A stretch of 64,000 nt of DNA from positions 186,001-250,000 of the forward strand of contig NZ_BAABCJ010000006.1 of assembly GCF_039538765.1 (NCBI RefSeq), written 5' to 3'. The notes under the pieces were generated by a model that worked only from the letters and a program-made list of their open reading frames with translations, was not told the origin of the DNA and made no database searches. Every line of letters starts with the position of its first letter. Position 1 is the stretch's first letter. Both the position numbers and the translations under genes were made by a program. The stretch is from Zhihengliuella alba (GTDB lineage Bacteria > Actinomycetota > Actinomycetes > Actinomycetales > Micrococcaceae). This document shows, piece by piece, positions 9,002 through 17,210 of this stretch.

Positions 9002-10725
9002 ACCAGTTCCTCCTCGTCGACTCGGTGGGCCCAGGCGGCGAAGGACTCGCCCTCCTCGGCGGTCTCGGCATAGCGCTGCAGCAGGCCGTCGACGTAGTCC
9101 GGCAGCCGGTCGGCGGCGACCTTGAGCCCGCGCACGGTGCGTCCGAGGGTCGGCTCGTCGTCCTCGCTCGTGGCGAGGGTCCCGCCGAGGTGGACCTGGA
9201 ACCCGGCGACCTGCTCGCCGTCGTCGTCCGTGATGAGCTGGCCCTTGAGGCCGATGTCCGCGGTCTGGATGCGGGCGCAGGAGTTGGGGCAGCCGTTGAC
9301 GTTCAGGCTCAGCTTCCGCGGCACGCGGCCGGAGCGGTCCGCGAGGCGGCGGTCCAGCTCCCGGGCCGCGGCGGCGGCCGTGTCCTTGGTGTCGACGATC
9401 GCGAGCTTGCAGTACTCGATGCCCGTGCAGGCGATCGCCGAGCGGGAGACGAGGCCCGGGCGGGCCTCGAATCCGAGCTCGCGGGCGGCGGCGATGAACG
9501 GCTCCACCCGGTCCTCCTCGAGGTCCAGCGCGATCACCTTCTGGTGCGGCGTGGTGCGCAGCCGCTGGGACCCGTGCTCCTCGAGCAGGCGTGCGAGGCC
9601 GCTGAGCGCCGTACCGGAGACCCGGCCGACCAGCGGCGTGAGGCCGACGTAGAAGCGGCCGTCCTTCTGCCGGTGGACCCCGGAGTGGTCGCCGGGTCCG
9701 GTGGGCGCCGGGGCGGCGTCGCAGTCCGGCAGCGCGTAGCCGAGGTACTCGTCCTCGAGGACCTGCCGGAACTTCTCCGGCCCCCAGTCGGCGAGGAGGA
9801 ACTTGAGGCGGGCACGGTTGCGCAGGCGGCGGAACCCGTAGTCGCGGAAGATCGAGGTGACGCCCTCCCAGACGTCGGGGGCGGCGTCCTCGCCGACGAA
9901 GACGCCGAGCCGCTCGCCGAGGCGGGGCGCGGCGGAGAGCCCGCCGCCGACCCAGAGGTCGTAGCCGGGGCCGTGCTCCGGGTGGACCACGCCGACGAGG
10001 CCGAAGTCGTTGATCTCGTGCACCACGTCCTGGCTCGGGTGGCCGGTGATCGCCGTCTTGTACTTGCGCGGCAGGTTGGAGAACTCGGGGTTGCCGACGT
10101 AGCGGCGCGCGATCTCGGCGATGACCGGGGTCGGGTCGATGATCTCCTCGGCGGCGATGCCGGCGACCGGCGAGCCGAGGATCACGCGCGGCACATCGCC
10201 GCAGGCCTCGGTGGTGCTCAGGCCGACGGACTCGAGCCGGCGCCAGATCTCCGGCACGTCGCGGACGTCGATCCAGTGCAATTGGATGTTCTGGCGGTCG
10301 GTGACGTCGGCGGTGTCGCGGGCGAACTCGGTGGAGATCCCGCCGATGACCTCGAGCTGCTCGGTGGTCAGGGCGCCGCCGTCGATGCGGACGCGGAGCA
10401 TGAAGTACTCGTCCTCGAGCTCGTGCGGCTCGAGCGTGGCGGTCTTGCCGCCGGGGATCCCCTGCTTGCGCTGGGTGTAGAGGCCCCACCAGCGGAACCG
10501 GCCGTGGAGGTCCTCGGGTTCGATCGACGCGAAGCCGCCGTGGGCGTAGACGTTCTCGATGCGCTCACGGACGTTCAGACCGTTGTCCGCGGCCTTCATC
10601 TCCTCGTTGGCGTTCAGCGGCTCGGTGCCGTCGATCTTCCACTGGCCGTTGGGCTTGGCGGAGCGTCGGCCGGCGGTGCCGCCAGCAGCCGCTTTCCGTG
10701 GGATGCGTTCCGTCACTTGAGTCAT
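8998..10725 (-). CDS. sir: Ferredoxin-dependent sulfite reductase
   Basis: The 575-residue protein is a siroheme/4Fe-4S sulfite or nitrite reductase. The cluster and siroheme ligands are in CTGIEYC and NGCPNSC near residues 415-465. The duplicated ferredoxin-like half domains are visible, for example RIDGGALTTEQLEVIGGIS. Context with cysH, cysD and cysN argues for sulfite rather than nitrite; many actinobacteria annotate this as sirA or nirA. It makes sulfide with electrons from ferredoxin, probably supplied by FprA. There is no good Shine-Dalgarno sequence. A TACGGT hexamer ends 6 nt before the ATG, which suggests a leaderless start. Confidence 0.93.
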   Translation of the reverse strand: MTQVTERIPRKAAAGGTAGRRSAKPNGQWKIDGTEPLNANEEMKAADNGLNVRERIENVYAHGGFASIEPEDLHGRFRWWGLYTQRKQGIPGGKTATLEPHELEDEYFMLRVRIDGGALTTEQLEVIGGISTEFARDTADVTDRQNIQLHWIDVRDVPEIWRRLESVGLSTTEACGDVPRVILGSPVAGIAAEEIIDPTPVIAEIARRYVGNPEFSNLPRKYKTAITGHPSQDVVHEINDFGLVGVVHPEHGPGYDLWVGGGLSAAPRLGERLGVFVGEDAAPDVWEGVTSIFRDYGFRRLRNRARLKFLLADWGPEKFRQVLEDEYLGYALPDCDAAPAPTGPGDHSGVHRQKDGRFYVGLTPLVGRVSGTALSGLARLLEEHGSQRLRTTPHQKVIALDLEEDRVEPFIAAARELGFEARPGLVSRSAIACTGIEYCKLAIVDTKDTAAAAARELDRRLADRSGRVPRKLSLNVNGCPNSCARIQTADIGLKGQLITDDDGEQVAGFQVHLGGTLATSEDDEPTLGRTVRGLKVAADRLPDYVDGLLQRYAETAEEGESFAAWAHRVDEEELV

Positions 10726-10731
10726 GGATCG

Positions 10732-10737
10732 ACCGTA
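10732..10737 (-). promoter_or_regulatory. Candidate -10 for leaderless sir transcript
   Basis: On the minus strand TACGGT is followed by exactly 6 nt and then the sir ATG at 10725, with no Shine-Dalgarno. The spacing matches the actinobacterial leaderless pattern TANNNT-N6-8-start. A second, weaker possibility is TTGTCA (10802-10807) with TGCATT (10780-10785), spacer 16 nt, giving a leadered transcript. Confidence 0.4.
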
Positions 10738-10800
10738 GGGCCACCGGCGGGCGGGGCGGCAGGCGTGCTACCGGAGGTGAATGCACGTTGCGCCGGCCCC

Positions 10801-10825
10801 GTGACAAAACGTCTCGCGACGTCAC
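10801..10825. promoter_or_regulatory. Inverted GTGAC/GTCAC repeat upstream of sir
   Basis: GTGAC (10801-10805) and GTCAC (10821-10825) are inverted arms. A nested ACGTC-TCGC-GACGT inverted repeat lies at 10809-10822. The site overlaps the stop codon of the chelatase gene and a possible -35 for sir. It may be an operator; no regulator is assigned. Confidence 0.25.
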
Positions 10826-11787
10826 GAACGGTCCGTGCGCAGCCCCTCGAGCACCGTTTCGACGAGACATTCGGTCAACATGGCGGCGGATGACGCCTCC
10901 GGTGACAGCAGCGGGGGGCTGACGTACTGTGCCCCGGTCGCCCGGAGGCGCTCCTGGAAGAACCCCTCGCCCAGCAGGACGCTCAGGACGGCGACCTCGC
11001 GTCCCTCGTCCCGGTGGCGCTTCACGACGTCGCCGATCCGCGGTTCGGCCGCCGAGCAGAACGCCGCCTCGACACGGGAGCCGAGCACGGCCGAGACGAG
11101 CTCGGCGAGCCGCAGCGCCTGCGCCCGCCCCTCCGGCCGCCGGGTGCCGGCGACGGCCAGGACCACGGCGGGCTGCTCCGGCGCCGGCGACCAGCCGAGC
11201 GTGGCCGGGGAGTCCGGTGTGGGAGGGGAGCCCGGTGTGGGAGGGGAGCCCGAGGCGGCGGGCCCGGTCTCGGGGGCGGCGGGGACCAGGGCGGCGGGGA
11301 CCAGGGCGGCGGGGACCAGGGCGGCCAGCCCCCGCGCCAGCCGGAGGGCGGCGGCGCCGGCGGCGATCGGGGGCAGCGCCCCGGTGCTGGGACGCTGCAC
11401 GACCGCGTCGGCGATGTCGTGGACGGTGTGGACGCCGTCGCAGACGAGCATCGGCAGGACCACGGCGGTCTCCCCCGCGGGCAGCGCCGCCAGGACGTCG
11501 CCCAGCCGCGGCTGCTGCACGTCCACGTAGGCCTCGTGGACCCGCACCCGGACGGCGGAGCCCGCGAGCGCCTGGCGCAGCCGGTCCTCGACGCCGGCGC
11601 GGAGCCCGTCGATCATCCCGCGGCCCTCGGGGGAGTCGGTGCCGTGGGCGACCGCGACGACGTGCACGACGCCCCGGCCGTTCCCGCCGGACGCCGGGAG
11701 GCCAGCGTGGGGCGCCGGGGGCTCCCAGCGCGGGTCCTCCCGGGGCCCTCGGCTCGGAGCGGTCGGGTGCGGATCTCGATGCTGCAT
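10822..11787 (-). CDS. Sirohydrochlorin chelatase (CbiX/SirB-like, two-domain)
   Basis: The 321-residue protein has two CbiX-like halves. The first contains VVAVAHGTDSPEGR near residues 41-55 and VLPMLVCDGVHTVHDI. The second contains VVLAVAGTRRPEGRAQ and VAVLSVLLGEGFFQERL. The expected reaction is insertion of iron into sirohydrochlorin, the last step of siroheme synthesis, fitting a first gene in a siroheme-dependent sulfite reduction run. The halves are joined by a Pro/Ala/Ser linker coded by exact DNA repeats: three 15-nt units at 11281-11325 and two 18-nt units at 11216-11251. A 96-bp gap separates it from sir. The start has a -10-like hexamer 6 nt upstream. Confidence 0.8.
   Translation of the reverse strand: MQHRDPHPTAPSRGPREDPRWEPPAPHAGLPASGGNGRGVVHVVAVAHGTDSPEGRGMIDGLRAGVEDRLRQALAGSAVRVRVHEAYVDVQQPRLGDVLAALPAGETAVVLPMLVCDGVHTVHDIADAVVQRPSTGALPPIAAGAAALRLARGLAALVPAALVPAALVPAAPETGPAASGSPPTPGSPPTPDSPATLGWSPAPEQPAVVLAVAGTRRPEGRAQALRLAELVSAVLGSRVEAAFCSAAEPRIGDVVKRHRDEGREVAVLSVLLGEGFFQERLRATGAQYVSPPLLSPEASSAAMLTECLVETVLEGLRTDRS
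11216..11251. repeat. Two exact 18-nt tandem units inside the chelatase gene
   Basis: GGTGTGGGAGGGGAGCCC occurs at 11216-11233 and again at 11234-11251. The unit length is a multiple of three, so copy changes would keep the frame. It encodes a Gly/Ser/Pro-rich linker. Confidence 0.9.
11281..11325. repeat. Three exact 15-nt tandem units inside the chelatase gene
   Basis: GGGGACCAGGGCGGC is repeated at 11281-11295, 11296-11310 and 11311-11325. On the minus strand it encodes an Ala-Ala-Leu-Val-Pro repeat joining the two chelatase halves. Confidence 0.9.
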
Positions 11788-12018
11788 GGGTGCAACCTAC
11801 CGAGCGATCCGGGCCCGGGCCGCACCCGGGTGGGGTCGGCGCGGGGCCGGGTCACGAACCGTCACACGGGCTCTTTGTGACGGCCGGAGTCCCCCTCGGC
11901 CCCGGTTCTCCGCGTCACAACTGCGATTCGAGCGTCATCGGCTTTCACATTCCCGACTGTGAAGCGCCCGGGGCGGCCGTGTTTGCCGGACCGGTGCGCC
12001 GGGCCCTTACATGGTGAG
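11788..12018. other. Divergent intergenic region between chelatase gene and metF leader
   Basis: This region separates the sulfate-reduction and methionine transcripts. It contains an inverted repeat CCGTCACA (11859-11866) with TGTGACGG (11876-11883). A second has arms TTCACA (11944-11949) and TGTGAA (11958-11963). A GTCAC direct repeat with 10-nt spacing starts at 11851. A weak plus-strand promoter for metF can be drawn at TTGCCG 11983-11988 with TTACAT 12007-12012. No gene was found here. Confidence 0.5.
11794..11799 (-). promoter_or_regulatory. Candidate -10 for leaderless chelatase transcript
   Basis: On the minus strand TAGGTT is followed by 6 nt and the ATG at 11787. No convincing Shine-Dalgarno is present, so transcription probably begins at or next to the start codon. 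Confidence 0.45.
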
Positions 12019-12138
12019 CACCACCCATCAAGAGCGGCCGAGAGATCTGGATCGACGACGCCGCAGCAACCATCCGCCTCCCCGGCATCCCGGCCGGACG
12101 ACGACGGAACGGTGCTACCGCCAGAAGCGATGGAGACG
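12019..12138 (+). ncRNA. SAM riboswitch (S-box clan, SAM-I/SAM-IV type)
   Basis: The leader of metF holds the SAM aptamer core. P1 forms from CCATC (12025-12029) with GATGG (12129-12133). AAGAG follows P1, and GCGGC (12034-12038) pairs with GCCGC (12060-12064) as P2. GCAGCAACC comes next, then a GC-rich P3 hairpin, and GGTGCTACCGCCAG closes the core. The order and sequences follow the S-box pattern. It should bind S-adenosylmethionine and lower expression of metF and probably metE. The aptamer ends about 85 nt before the metF start and no clear U-tract terminator follows, so control of translation is likelier than attenuation; this last point is inference. Confidence 0.88.
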
Positions 12139-12222
12139 CATCGACGCCACGCCCTCCGCCCGGCACCCCGGGCTGCGGTGCGGCGCCGTCGTTCCTCCTT
12201 CGCGTCAATGCGAGGAGACAGA

Positions 12223-13200
12223 ATGAGCCTGAACCACACCGCAGCGCCGCCCCCGGCGCTGTCCTACGAGCTCTACCCGCCCCGCAACGCCGAGGCCCGC
12301 GCCCGGGCCGTGGACGTCGTCGCGGAGCTCGAGGCGAGCGGCCCCGACTACGTGTCCGTCACCTACAACGGCACGCCGGAGCGGCGCCGGGCCTCGATCG
12401 AGCTGATCGGCCACCTGATCGAGCACACCCGGCTGCGGCCGCTGGCCCATCTGACCTGCGTGGGCGAGACCCGCGACTCGCTGGACCGGCTGGTCAACCA
12501 CCTGGTGGCGCTCGGCGTCCGCGGCGTCCTCGCCCTGCGCGGGGACCAGCCGGAGGGCACCGACCCGGACCACCCGGCCGCCTACGGCGAGCTGCCGTTC
12601 GCGCGCTACCTCGTGGAGCTGATCCGGGAGGTCGAGGACCGCAGGTCGGCCTCGCTCGGCGCCGGACGGCTCGCGATCGGCGTCGCCGCGTACCCGACGC
12701 GCCACCCGGAGTCCCCCTCCTTCCGGCACGACGTCGAGGTGCTGCTCGCCAAGGAGCGCGCCGGTGCGAACTTCGCGATCACGCAGATCTACTTCGACGC
12801 CGCCGACTACACCGGGCTGGTGGAGGCGGCGCGGACCGCGGGCGTCACCATCCCGATCGTCCCGGGCATCATGCCGGTCAACAACGAGCGACGGCTGCTG
12901 CGCCTCTGCGAGCTCTCCGGGCTGGCCCCGGACGAGGGCCTGCGCGCCCGCCTGGCCGACGCGGCCACGGACGCCGAGCGGCACCGCATCGGCGTCGACC
13001 ACGCGGCCGGGCTGGCCCAGGCCGCGTTCGACGCCGGGGCGCCAGGGCTCCACCTCTACACCTTCAACGACGCCCGCGGGCCCCTGGACGTGGTCCGGGC
13101 CCTCGGCCTGACCGGCGCCGGCATCACCGACGCCCGCGACGGCGCCGACTACGGCGACGTGCACGCGCTCGTCGGCGCAGCCCGGCTCGCCAACGCCTGA
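12223..13200 (+). CDS. metF: 5,10-methylenetetrahydrofolate reductase
   Basis: The 325-residue TIM-barrel flavoprotein begins SYELYPPRNAEA, like MetF. It also shows HLTCVGETRDSLDRLVNHL, VLALRGDQPEG and FAITQIYFDAADY, all typical of the family. It makes 5-methyltetrahydrofolate, the methyl donor for MetE. The ATG at 12223 is preceded by GAGGAGA. The frame remains open upstream through the riboswitch, but that part is not protein-like. It is the first gene under the SAM riboswitch and metE follows after 76 bp. That gap carries a 13-nt direct repeat (CCCTTTCCCGCAC at 13236 and 13251). Confidence 0.94.
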   Translation: MSLNHTAAPPPALSYELYPPRNAEARARAVDVVAELEASGPDYVSVTYNGTPERRRASIELIGHLIEHTRLRPLAHLTCVGETRDSLDRLVNHLVALGVRGVLALRGDQPEGTDPDHPAAYGELPFARYLVELIREVEDRRSASLGAGRLAIGVAAYPTRHPESPSFRHDVEVLLAKERAGANFAITQIYFDAADYTGLVEAARTAGVTIPIVPGIMPVNNERRLLRLCELSGLAPDEGLRARLADAATDAERHRIGVDHAAGLAQAAFDAGAPGLHLYTFNDARGPLDVVRALGLTGAGITDARDGADYGDVHALVGAARLANA

Positions 13201-13276
13201 CCGCCGCCACCGAACCACCCACCGACCACCGACATCCCTTTCCCGCACCACCCTTTCCCGCACGAAGGAGCACGCC

Positions 13277-15631
13277 ATGACCACGTTCCCCGCCGCCACC
13301 ATCCTCGGCTACCCGCGCATCGGCCCGAACCGCGAGCTGAAGAAGGCCGTCGAGGCCTACTGGGCCGGCCGCATCGACGAGGCCGCCCTCGACGCGGCCT
13401 CGCACGAGCTGCAGGACCGCACCATCGACCGCCTCGTCGGCCTCGGCCTCTCCGCGACCGACTCCTCCATCCCGGCGGACTTCGCGCTCTACGACCAGGT
13501 GCTGGACACCACGGCCGCCCTCGGCGCCCTGCCGCAGCGCTTCGCCGACCTGGCCGGCACCGACGGCGAGGTCGGCACCGACGCCTACTTCACGCTGGCC
13601 CGGGGCGACAAGGAGCGCCAGCCGCTGGAGATGACCAAGTGGTTCGACACGAACTACCACTACCTGGTCCCCGAGATCGGCCCCACCACGGTCTTCCGCC
13701 CGCTGGCCGACCGCCTCGCGGGGATCGTCAAGCGCCAGTCGGCCCGCGGCAACACGCTCCGCCCGGTCCTCGTCGGCCCGGTGACCTACCTGCTGCTGTC
13801 CAAGCCGGAGGAGGGCGCCCCCGAGGGCTTCGACCCGCTGGACCGCCTGGACGACGTCGTCGCCGCCTACCGCGGCATCATCGCCCAGCTGGGCGCCGCC
13901 GGCGCCGAGTGGGTGCAGCTGGACGAGCCGGGCCTGGTCACCGAGCGTGGCAGCGCCCTGGTCCCCCTCGCGGAGCGCGCGTACCGGACCATCGCCGGCG
14001 AGCGGGAGTACGACGGCGCCGCCCGCCCGTCGCTGCTCGTCACCACCGGGTACGGCACCGCCGGCGACATCGCCGCCCCGGGCTCCGGCCTCGCGGCGCT
14101 GGCCGCGACCGGCGTCGAGGCCGTCCACGCCGACCTGATCCGCGGCGCACTGCCGACCACCGAGCAGCTCGCGAAACTCGGCGCCACCCGCCTCGTCGCC
14201 GGCATCGTCGACGGCCGCAACATCTGGCGCAACGATCTCTCCGCCTCGCTGAAGACCCTGGTGGAGCTGGAGGCCGCGGCCGCCGGCGGCCTGTCCGTGG
14301 CCACCACCACCTCGCTGCTGCACGTCCCGCACGATGTCGCCCTGGAGCAGAACCTGCCCGAGCACCTGCCGGAGTGGCTGGCGTTCGCCGACCAGAAGGT
14401 CGCCGAGGTCCTCACGCTCTCCCGCGGGCTCGTCGGCGGCCCCGCCGCCGTGGAGTCCGAGGTCGCCGCCTCCGATGCGGCGATCGCCCACCGTGCGGCG
14501 TTCGCCGGCACCCGCGTCGAGTCGGTCCGCCAGCGCCAGGCCGCGCTGACCGCGCAGGACATCGACCGCGCCCCGGCCGAGGAGCGCGCCGAGGCCCAGC
14601 GCGCCCGCCTGGACCTGCCGGACCTGCCGACCACCACCATCGGCTCCTTCCCGCAGACCGGCGAGGTCCGCAAGGCCCGCGCCGAGTTCCGCGCTGGCCG
14701 GATCACGGCCGAGCAGTACGACCAGTTCCTCAAGGACGAGATCGCCCGCGTGGTCCGGCTCCAGGAGGACCTCGGCCTCGACGTGCTGGTGCACGGCGAG
14801 CCGGAGCGCAACGACATGGTCCAGTACTTCGCCGAGAACTTCGACGGCTTCGCCGCCACGGAGAACGGCTGGGTCCAGTCCTACGGCTCCCGCTGCACCC
14901 GCCCGTCGATCCTCTGGGGCGACGTCACCCGCCCGGAGGCGTTCACGGTGCCGTGGATCAGCTACGCGCAGTCCCTGACGCAGAAGCCGCTCAAGGGCAT
15001 GCTCACCGGCCCGGTGACCATCCTCGCGTGGTCCTTCGTCCGCAACGACCAGCCCCTCGGCGAGACCGCCGACCAGGTGGCCCTGGCCCTGCGCGACGAG
15101 ATCGCGGACCTCGAGGCCGCCGGCATCGCGGCGATCCAGGTCGACGAGCCGGCCCTGCGCGAGCTGCTCCCGCTGCGCGCCGCCGACCAGCCGTCCTACC
15201 TGAAGTGGTCCGTGGACTCCTTCCGGCTGGCGACCTCCGGGGTGCGCACCGAGACGCAGATCCACACGCACCTCTGCTACTCGGAGTTCGGCGAGGTCAT
15301 CGCCGGCATCGACGGGCTGAACGCGGACGTCACGAGCATCGAGGCGGCCCGCTCCAAGATGGAGGTCGCGGTGGACCTGGCCGAATTCGGCTACCGCCGC
15401 GGCGTGGGCCCGGGCGTCTACGACATCCACTCCCCGCGCGTGCCCTCCACGGAGGAGGTCGAGTCGCTCATCCGCACCGCCCTGGCCAACGTGCCGGTGG
15501 CGCAGCTCTGGATCAACCCGGACTGCGGCCTGAAGACGCGCGGCTACGAGGAGACCGTCGAGTCCCTGCGCAACGTGGTCGCGGCCACCGAGTCGGCCCG
15601 CGCCTCGCTGCTCGCCGAGGTCCCGGCCTAA
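13277..15631 (+). CDS. metE: Cobalamin-independent methionine synthase
   Basis: The 784-residue protein has the two-barrel MetE layout. The N-terminus is TILGYPRIGPNRELKKAVEAYW, and MTKWFDTNYHYLVPEI lies near residue 120. The C-terminal barrel contains TTTIGSFPQT, VHGEPERNDMVQYF and GPVTILAWSF. Zinc ligands are in IHTHLCYSEF and NPDCGLKTR. It transfers the methyl group of methyl-tetrahydrofolate to homocysteine. AAGGAG lies 7 nt before the ATG. It probably shares the metF transcript and its SAM control. Confidence 0.97.
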   Translation: MTTFPAATILGYPRIGPNRELKKAVEAYWAGRIDEAALDAASHELQDRTIDRLVGLGLSATDSSIPADFALYDQVLDTTAALGALPQRFADLAGTDGEVGTDAYFTLARGDKERQPLEMTKWFDTNYHYLVPEIGPTTVFRPLADRLAGIVKRQSARGNTLRPVLVGPVTYLLLSKPEEGAPEGFDPLDRLDDVVAAYRGIIAQLGAAGAEWVQLDEPGLVTERGSALVPLAERAYRTIAGEREYDGAARPSLLVTTGYGTAGDIAAPGSGLAALAATGVEAVHADLIRGALPTTEQLAKLGATRLVAGIVDGRNIWRNDLSASLKTLVELEAAAAGGLSVATTTSLLHVPHDVALEQNLPEHLPEWLAFADQKVAEVLTLSRGLVGGPAAVESEVAASDAAIAHRAAFAGTRVESVRQRQAALTAQDIDRAPAEERAEAQRARLDLPDLPTTTIGSFPQTGEVRKARAEFRAGRITAEQYDQFLKDEIARVVRLQEDLGLDVLVHGEPERNDMVQYFAENFDGFAATENGWVQSYGSRCTRPSILWGDVTRPEAFTVPWISYAQSLTQKPLKGMLTGPVTILAWSFVRNDQPLGETADQVALALRDEIADLEAAGIAAIQVDEPALRELLPLRAADQPSYLKWSVDSFRLATSGVRTETQIHTHLCYSEFGEVIAGIDGLNADVTSIEAARSKMEVAVDLAEFGYRRGVGPGVYDIHSPRVPSTEEVESLIRTALANVPVAQLWINPDCGLKTRGYEETVESLRNVVAATESARASLLAEVPA

Positions 15632-15668
15632 CCGGTCCCGGCCTAACCGGCCCCGGCCAGCCGCCCTC

Positions 15669-15735
15669 GGGAGGCCCCCGCCGGGCCTCCCCCGCGGATC
15701 GCGTGCGTCCGGCCCCTCCCCGGGGCCGGACGCAC
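15669..15735. terminator. Two hairpins after metE
   Basis: GGGAGGCCC (15669-15677) pairs perfectly with GGGCCTCCC (15683-15691). GTGCGTCCGGCCCC (15703-15716) pairs perfectly with GGGGCCGGACGCAC (15722-15735). No T-run follows, as is common in high-GC actinobacteria. They probably end or thin the metF-metE transcript before metY. Confidence 0.6.
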
Positions 15736-15806
15736 CCCGCACCCCCGTTCCATCCCCCGCCGCGGCCCGCCGGCTGCGGGAACTCAGGACCTAAGGAGCC
15801 CCTTCC

Positions 15807-17210
15807 ATGAGTTCGACCACCACCATCCACGCCGGGTACGCCCCCGCGGGACCGCACTTCCCCGTGGCGGTCCCGGTCCACCAGACCACCGCCTACGAGT
15901 TCCCGTCCTACGCCGACGCCCGCGAGATGTTCGCCCTCACCAAGCCGGGCTTCACCTACTCGCGCACCGGCAACCCGACCGTGGCCGTGCTGGAGCAGCG
16001 CGTCGCCGAGCTCGAGGGCGGCACGGCCGCCGTCGCACTGGCGAGCGGCCAGTCCGCCGTCGCCCTGGCCCTCCTGGCGCTCCTGGGCCGCGGCGACGCC
16101 GAGCGCGCCGGGGCGGACGGGCACGACGGCGGCCCACGGACCGTGGTGGCCGCCCGCCAGCTCTACGGGGGCACCCTGGACCTGCTGACGGACACGTTCG
16201 CGGACTTCGGGTACCGGGTGGACTTCGTGGACCACCAGGACCTGGACGCCTGGCGCGCGGCGATCACGCCGCGGACGCGGGCGGTGCTGCTCGAGTCGAT
16301 CACCAACCCGCTGGCCGAGCTGGCCGACGTGCCGGCGATCGCGGAGATCGCCCACGCGGCCGGCGTCCCGGTGGTCGTGGACAACACGCTCGCGACGCCG
16401 GTGCTCTACCGGCCGCTGGAGCACGGCGCGGACATCGTGGTGCACTCGGCCACCAAGTTCCTCGGCGGGCACGGCAGCGCGCTCGCGGGCGTGGTGGTGG
16501 ACGGCGGCCGCTTCGACTTCGCCGCGGACCCGGCCAAGTGGCAGCAGCTCGCCGCCCCGAAGGCCCGCTACGCGGCCGGCAGCGGGGCCGGCGCGTCCCT
16601 GGTGGAGCGCTACGCGTCCTGCCCGTTCGCCGCCCTGGTGCGCAGCAAGTACCTGCACGACCTCGGCCCGGCGCTCGCACCCGACGCCGCGGCCAGCATC
16701 CTGCGCAGCATCGAGACCCTGAATCTGCGCGTCGCCCGGCACGGGGCCAACGCCCGCGCCGTGGCCGCGCACCTGGCCGGGCACCCCGCCGTCGCACGCG
16801 TCCACCACCCGGCCGTCCTGGCCGGGACGGACCCGGAGTCGACGACGGCGCGCATCGCCGCCCGCGACTACCCGCGCGGGGCCGGCTCCGTGTTCGCCTT
16901 CGACCTGGCCGTGGATCCGGACCGGGACCCGGACGCCGTCGGCCGCTTCATCGACGCCCTGGGCCTGTTCAAGCTGGTCGCCAACCTCGGGGACACCCGG
17001 TCCCTGGTGGCGCACCCGGCCGCGATGACGCACTGCCGCATGACGCGGGAGCAGCGCGCCGCCGCCGGCATCGCCGAGACCACCGTCCGGGTGTCGATCG
17101 GGCTGGAGGAGCCCGAGGACCTCGTCGCGGACCTGGATCAGGCGCTGCTGACCGTCGACGCGGCCCGCGCCGGCGACCTCGACCCACAGGAAGGACGCGT
17201 GGCCTCGTGA
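15807..17210 (+). CDS. metY: O-acetylhomoserine sulfhydrylase (MetY-type)
   Basis: The 467-residue protein is a Cys/Met-metabolism PLP enzyme. The active lysine is in SATKFLGGHGSALAG. FTYSRTGNPTVAVLE and NLGDTRSLVAHPA fit the O-acetylhomoserine (thiol)-lyase branch. It would join sulfide from the sulfate-reduction run to O-acetylhomoserine to give homocysteine. A Gly/Asp-rich insertion (about residues 92-110) is longer than usual. AAGGAG precedes the ATG. The stop overlaps the GTG of the next gene by 3-4 bp, so the pair is translationally coupled. Confidence 0.88.
   Translation: MSSTTTIHAGYAPAGPHFPVAVPVHQTTAYEFPSYADAREMFALTKPGFTYSRTGNPTVAVLEQRVAELEGGTAAVALASGQSAVALALLALLGRGDAERAGADGHDGGPRTVVAARQLYGGTLDLLTDTFADFGYRVDFVDHQDLDAWRAAITPRTRAVLLESITNPLAELADVPAIAEIAHAAGVPVVVDNTLATPVLYRPLEHGADIVVHSATKFLGGHGSALAGVVVDGGRFDFAADPAKWQQLAAPKARYAAGSGAGASLVERYASCPFAALVRSKYLHDLGPALAPDAAASILRSIETLNLRVARHGANARAVAAHLAGHPAVARVHHPAVLAGTDPESTTARIAARDYPRGAGSVFAFDLAVDPDRDPDAVGRFIDALGLFKLVANLGDTRSLVAHPAAMTHCRMTREQRAAAGIAETTVRVSIGLEEPEDLVADLDQALLTVDAARAGDLDPQEGRVAS

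Noticed and set aside
11859..11963. CRP/GlxR-type binding sites
   Set aside because: The arms are TCACA...TGTGA, the reverse order of the TGTGA...TCACA consensus, so they do not fit.
13236..13263. 13-nt direct repeat between metF and metE as a regulatory site
   Set aside because: It lies between co-directional genes of one pathway with no promoter-like context; likely a small duplication.
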